NCBI GenBank assembly: GCA_002067325.1 | Contig: MVQY01000026.1 | Span: forward strand, 1-7,604 | Origin: Methanobacterium sp. PtaU1.Bin097 | GTDB taxonomy: Archaea; Methanobacteriota; Methanobacteria; Methanobacteriales; Methanobacteriaceae | Length of the DNA: 7,604 nucleotides | Reading direction: 5' to 3' | In this document: in pieces, positions 6,801 to 7,604 of the stretch | Numbering within the stretch: the stretch's first letter is position 1 | Layout: each line of letters starts with the position of its first letter | The notes under the pieces: model-generated | Seen by the model: the letters and a program-made list of their open reading frames with translations, nothing else | What the model was told of the DNA's origin: nothing | Database searches by the model: none | Position numbers and translations under genes: made by a program

Positions 6801-7604
6801 TAATTAAATCTAAATTCACCTCAAATTCTGCTAACAAAGCAAATACAGATCCGATTTATCAAACAACTGATGAAAATAGAATAGCTTATGGATCTGGAGG
6901 AGTGATATACAATTTAGGTAGCTTGTATATTTATGATACAATTTTTGAGTACAACACTGCAAAAACCATGGGTGGTGCCATTGTAAGTTCCTCAAATTCT
7001 GGAATTAAAGACTTCCTCATTGTAAATTCAACCTTCAATCACAACAGTGCACAGGGAGGGGGAGCCATAAATGTGATTCAAAATAACAATTTGGTTATAT
7101 TTAATTCATCTTTCTATGAAAATGAAGGAACCGTACAACTTGGAGGGGCTTTAATGATCTCACGCAGTACTTTGACCATGGATAGAGTTAATATGACTTC
7201 AAACTCTGCTGCTTATGGTGGTGGTGCCATAGCTATGTGGTACACTGATGCAACAATTACCAATTCAAATATCATTGGTAATATTGCCGATGTAGGTGGT
7301 GGGATTTATTTCTCAGGAGAAAACCTCGGCGGTCACCCTTCAGTAACATTAACCATATTAAACAGTACCATTTCCAAAAACATTGGCTTTGAACGGGGTG
7401 GTGCTTTCTCTTTTAATAATTATGTTAATGTTATAGTGACAAATTCAACTATTACCGATAACTTTGCAAGTAAAAATCCAGCATTGGATGTTTTCTCTGG
7501 TAACGACCCTCCAGGTTATTGGATTGACTTGGATGATAATTGGTGGGGTCCTGATGGACCTCCAGACGATGTGTGGAGACTTGCAAACTTATTTAGAAAT
7601 TATA
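791..7604 (+). CDS. Giant secreted adhesin-like protein with parallel beta-helix, Ig-like and chitobiase-C-like modules (3' end outside window)
   Basis: A single frame with no stop runs from ATG 791 to the window edge: 2271 whole codons plus one base. The start follows an in-frame TAG (776-778), has AGGA 10 bases upstream and gives a good signal peptide; ATG 824 is a less likely alternative. Modules in order are: signal peptide 1-30; 'GGAI'-type beta-helix 31-337; Ig-like domain 338-434; two chitobiase-C-like repeats 435-598; three Asn-rich NosD/CASH-like beta-helix cassettes from about 602, 1100 and 1430; a second N-terminal-type header at 1806-1828; a second 'GGAI' beta-helix to about 2249; and NWWG at 2250-2253. 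The protein is very rich in Asn and Thr/Ser. Members of this adhesin-like family are thought to be displayed on methanogen cells and to mediate contact with other cells or surfaces; the ligand here cannot be read from sequence. Parallel beta-helices also occur in polysaccharide lyases, but I recognise no catalytic motif. Any anchor would lie beyond the window. Confidence 0.9.
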   Translation, partial: MDFDKFLLVALMFGIFLIFSVGSIDSVAAADKDIYVAVNGNDTTNLGNSSNSPYATMEKAISESGHKDAVTIHLSEGTFRGSGNSLLTINKAHRTQGGNITIVGAGYNKTILDGYYNSHIFEIKLDSVVILKNLAFINCKNVNGGVISSNGTLKIIDCIFDNNRAINKGGSLYILSGTTSIYNSIFNNNSASREGGAIFAGSYPASGTLNVDNSVFTNNYVHSGDVYEANGGAIYSYGPSTFTASITNSLFTNNSAISDYRSSPPNSPHVNRGGSVYLSSGYLVNNSFINSSIIGEVPEGSAFYIGTDGIYTAENNLRINCSINGVLEPDIYTPDYAGDTNTNITLSNDMGEDGDVDITVDVTNKNGVPINEGLVEFFLNGNSLGTVGVVNGRATKRIQITGPIGPYIILAKYLGTDRFNESFGIGLYHLIDGVAPNVTIDPAGGNYTGVQYVTLICDELNATIYYTMDGSTPTTNSVVYSGPIRISSNMALKYFAVDRSGNPSDIYTQNYVITNVVPSVYVDPAGGIYHVVQNVTLTCDDLTAVIYYTMDGSTPTVNSAVYSGPIRVSSSMTLKYFAVNSAGNPSQVYMQNFIINSRQPKEINITNDNYKDYFNVYTGEILADADIIAGDTIRIGNVSNKLFTIDRQLTLTTIAPGNIIKNGVIHLTQGSSGSRLIGLKIVNDKVDLIIDGITVTKLHGIWLTRSNNNYIFNNSVQLANSRGVFAMPMGWSSNNTIIYNTLISTGSTTMPMGDSNYNNISYNYLQSTAANIIYYNPWGHADYGGNGICIGNYISNNHLYAISPGPFVTAMAVGAGVTSSNGVTIYSTVTIVNNLINNTGYGIVGVGSDSLVKNNTIITPAGAIETAGDNIIVSDNTIYCPGTGIFVSSTRSSDPPVIVTSNKIFDSSSFAAMVIKLDNCIVTNNTVDIDSANFGIYIQGNNVTASDNIINLHSYGDGIGVAGDNCQLFNNTFNVDKNKGIVILASNSTVHYNNIKAGLGVVVDSTGIVWNRNPDSSDVASSWRYPPASNQLYFNTIVNNIIVSISYGIFLNGNVYNTTIKDNQITTNETLGIVKNITDNFGDDSTDNTVNGVITDFTGIIINDQNFYSYFDEEGYFKLNTSAENFVFILTYLTNKIINVDRNMTLFSNGLANLLTNVTIVIHRDGSGSTIKELNFFNEDRGAIVLEDCENVNVSNNDITISSNTNFKGSLTGISIDASDFVNIVSNSIFIIGSNAYIYGIFIGGNSNYLNIFNNSIILKGDKLVEGIYCELLGYSSITANTINLMGKGFGYGIAAANVNGPVHDLNITDNIIVANIGKMLYLIELHITENINIQNNFLNGKANGVYGVALYNSNNTTIKSNEIKTYGGNLDKITDNPDVLGTGNAAIYICHNTSNTVAENNIIYTDAKKQIIVDNSKPGFNNSFTRNYFVVYDDNISNYFNSKNEFNNSLVTQNDTLLFDNIKTYRNLIFNTPLKITSYSIYSVVNGTFTFKSGASNSTVTHLNFNLTDKTAFLIADGTNITLSNNLINILSTNPALKNLSAITITQYSTYNTIHNNTINMTGKSNMTAITVYNYYDGYYGRSPEFNKIEGNTIDLKSNLSVTGIYNAMTGNTTIANNSINLSANDTACGINNIYSKDFKIFMSTLWTKNTNILNNTISATGNKVRLIVSIMANNTYISGNILRSSSVASYGYAAYNTTGDLLEYNDIEVNGTNTNANFINLDWARVPHTGVYFSAGSSKGTLYENSIVSNYAKGDDYAVYIEENTSNMVVKDNYLISDNNRRLANKAIFYGPSTTVNNNGYYYVYVSPNGSDVTGDGSKEKPFKTVKYAVSKVINKGIIYISNGTYYESDILVNKAITIINLAYNNAIINNSTNIPNGNVVINGNGGQIFNVTKNAKLTVNGLHFTGAVADDGSVFYNNGFLSVKDCNFFENTVNNYGGVAVNYGTLLIENSEFSFNTAYRGGVIDNFGNLTIFSSNFHNSSVYMNGSGAVIFSHDNSIINIIKSKFTSNSANKANTDPIYQTTDENRIAYGSGGVIYNLGSLYIYDTIFEYNTAKTMGGAIVSSSNSGIKDFLIVNSTFNHNSAQGGGAINVIQNNNLVIFNSSFYENEGTVQLGGALMISRSTLTMDRVNMTSNSAAYGGGAIAMWYTDATITNSNIIGNIADVGGGIYFSGENLGGHPSVTLTILNSTISKNIGFERGGAFSFNNYVNVIVTNSTITDNFASKNPALDVFSGNDPPGYWIDLDDNWWGPDGPPDDVWRLANLFRNY
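881..1801 (+). other. N-terminal 'GGAI'-type right-handed beta-helix (residues 31-337)
   Basis: The mature protein opens with an 'IYVAVNGNDTTN...SPYATMEKA' header (residues 34-60), a common cap in secreted parallel beta-helix proteins. About five helix turns follow, carrying NGGVI, KGGSLYI, EGGAIFAG, NGGAIYSYG and RGGSVYL (residues about 144-275), alternating with 'NS.F.NNSA'-like strands. This resembles the Chlamydia polymorphic-membrane-protein-type repeat seen in many methanogen adhesin-like proteins. An insert rich in Ser/Pro precedes the last turn (about residues 258-272). Confidence 0.7.
1802..2092 (+). other. Ig-like (Big_3-type) domain, residues 338-434
   Basis: The segment starts 'GDTNTNITLSND', continues with 'ITVDVTNKNGVPINEG' and 'VEFFLNGNSLGTV', and closes with 'YIILAKYLGTDRF'. 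This is the usual strand order of bacterial Ig-like domains in archaeal adhesins ('...G.V.F..NG..lGt..v..G.A' then '..a.Y.G...'). It links the first beta-helix to the chitobiase-C-like pair and is probably a spacer. Confidence 0.65.
2093..2584 (+). repeat. Two tandem chitobiase/hexosaminidase C-terminal-like repeats (82 residues each)
   Basis: Units at 2093-2338 (residues 435-516) and 2339-2584 (residues 517-598) share 'DPAGG.Y', 'IYYTMDGSTPT.NS', 'VYSGPIR(I/V)SS' and 'LKYFAV...GNPS'. This is the pattern of the CHB_HEX_C_1 family, a small beta-sandwich found next to glycosidases and in archaeal surface proteins. The DNA offset is exactly 246 bases. The second half of the unit (2181-2281 against 2427-2527) differs at only about 11 of 101 bases by eye, while the first half is much more diverged. 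No catalytic glycosidase domain is adjacent, so the pair is probably structural or carbohydrate-binding. Confidence 0.75.
2594..4087 (+). repeat. Beta-helix cassette 1 (residues 602-1099)
   Basis: This is the first of three cassettes that open with a related header: here 'EINITNDNYKDYFNVYTGE', followed by 'AGDTIRIGNVSNKLFTIDRQLTLT'-like strands (residues about 629-655, key residues G-D-T, N-V, I-D-R, L-T-L). Many turns of the type '..NN.I...GI.V.g.n..i..N.I' follow, like NosD/CASH carbohydrate-binding beta-helices. It is about 500 residues long, the longest of the three. A non-helical insert with two Trp and two Pro-rich spots lies at residues 1010-1030. Confidence 0.6.
4088..5077 (+). repeat. 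Beta-helix cassette 2 (residues 1100-1429)
   Basis: The header 'IIINDQNFYSYFDEEGYFK' places Tyr-Phe at residues 1110-1111, 497 residues after the equivalent pair of cassette 1. It is followed by 'NKIINVDRNMTLFSNG', matching 'NKLFTIDRQLTLT' of cassette 1. Asn-rich turns follow ('VNVSNNDI', 'LNIFNNSI', 'ITANTINL', 'LNITDNII', 'INIQNNFL', 'TTIKSNEI'), ending in 'TVAENNIIYTDAKKQIIV'. Length is about 330 residues. Confidence 0.6.
5078..6205 (+). repeat. Beta-helix cassette 3 (residues 1430-1805)
   Basis: The header 'VVYDDNISNYFNSKNEFN' places Tyr-Phe at residues 1440-1441, 330 residues after cassette 2. The following 'NDTLLFDNIKTYRNLIFNTPLKIT' segment (residues about 1456-1478) corresponds to the 'GDT...N...ID..LTL' strand of cassette 1. 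Turns such as 'TNITLSNNLINIL', 'YNTIHNNTINMTG', 'TTIANNSINLS' and 'NTNILNNTISATG' are regular. It ends 'VVKDNYLISDNNRRLANKA' before a new header begins. Length is about 375 residues. Confidence 0.6.
6206..7537 (+). other. Second 'GGAI'-type beta-helix with its own N-terminal-type header (residues 1806-2249)
   Basis: The header 'VYVSPNGSDVTGDGSKEKPF' (residues 1806-1825) followed by 'KTVKYAV' is the usual start of a mature secreted beta-helix protein, and it parallels 'IYVAVNGND' at residue 34. About ten turns follow, with GG motifs between residues about 1939 and 2203: YGGVAV, RGGVID, GSGAVIF, SGGVIY, MGGAIV, GGGAIN, LGGALM, GGGAIA, GGGIYF, RGGAFS. An insert without the motif lies at about residues 2016-2036. 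This is the same type as the first helix but twice as many turns. Confidence 0.7.
7538..7549 (+). other. NWWG beta-helix closing motif (residues 2250-2253)
   Basis: 'DDNWWGPDGPPDD' follows the last regular helix turn. 'NWWG' followed by a Pro- and Asp-rich stretch recurs at the C-terminal end of beta-helix domains in methanogen adhesin-like proteins, often before Ig-like repeats. It suggests that the helix ends here and that further domains, perhaps Ig-like repeats and an anchor, lie past base 7604. Confidence 0.55.

Noticed and set aside
881..7604. Pectate-lyase-like or other polysaccharide lyase activity for the beta-helices
   Set aside because: The fold is shared, but I could not identify a catalytic Lys/Arg-Asp cluster or calcium-site motif; the adhesin-like module mix fits better.

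Overview
The window looks like part of a mesophilic methanogenic archaeon of the Methanobacteriales, most likely a Methanobacterium-like genome. The evidence is the AT-rich sequence, the very Asn/Thr/Ser-rich surface proteins, Ig-like repeats of the Big_5 type, 'DGSTP' chitobiase-C-type repeats and long right-handed parallel beta-helix regions. This mix is typical of the adhesin-like proteins of that order. The assignment rests on remembered family resemblance; no database search was possible.

Layout. Bases 1-664 are the 3' end of a surface protein gene whose start lies before the window. It consists of ~100-residue Ig-like repeats and stops with no visible wall or membrane anchor. Bases 665-790 are an AT-rich intergenic stretch with a T-rich possible terminator, a weak TATA-like element and a short AGGA motif before the next start. 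From base 791 to the last base (7604) a single uninterrupted frame, read codon by codon without a stop, encodes at least 2271 residues of a second secreted giant protein that runs off the window.

The giant protein is modular. It has a signal peptide (residues 1-30), a first beta-helix with 'GGAI'-type turns, one Ig-like domain, two tandem chitobiase-C-like repeats of 82 residues, and three Asn-rich beta-helix cassettes that each open with a recognisable 'N..-YF' header. It then repeats the mature N-terminal header ('YVSPNGSD..GDGS...PF.T') and a second, longer 'GGAI'-type beta-helix closed by an 'NWWG' motif.

Both genes point the same way and both products appear to be extracellular, so the region is best read as a cell-surface adhesin-like locus. 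I see no RNA gene, mobile element, CRISPR array or enzyme gene, and no evidence of a new multi-gene system. The points of interest are the internal architecture of the giant protein and signs of repeat duplication within it.
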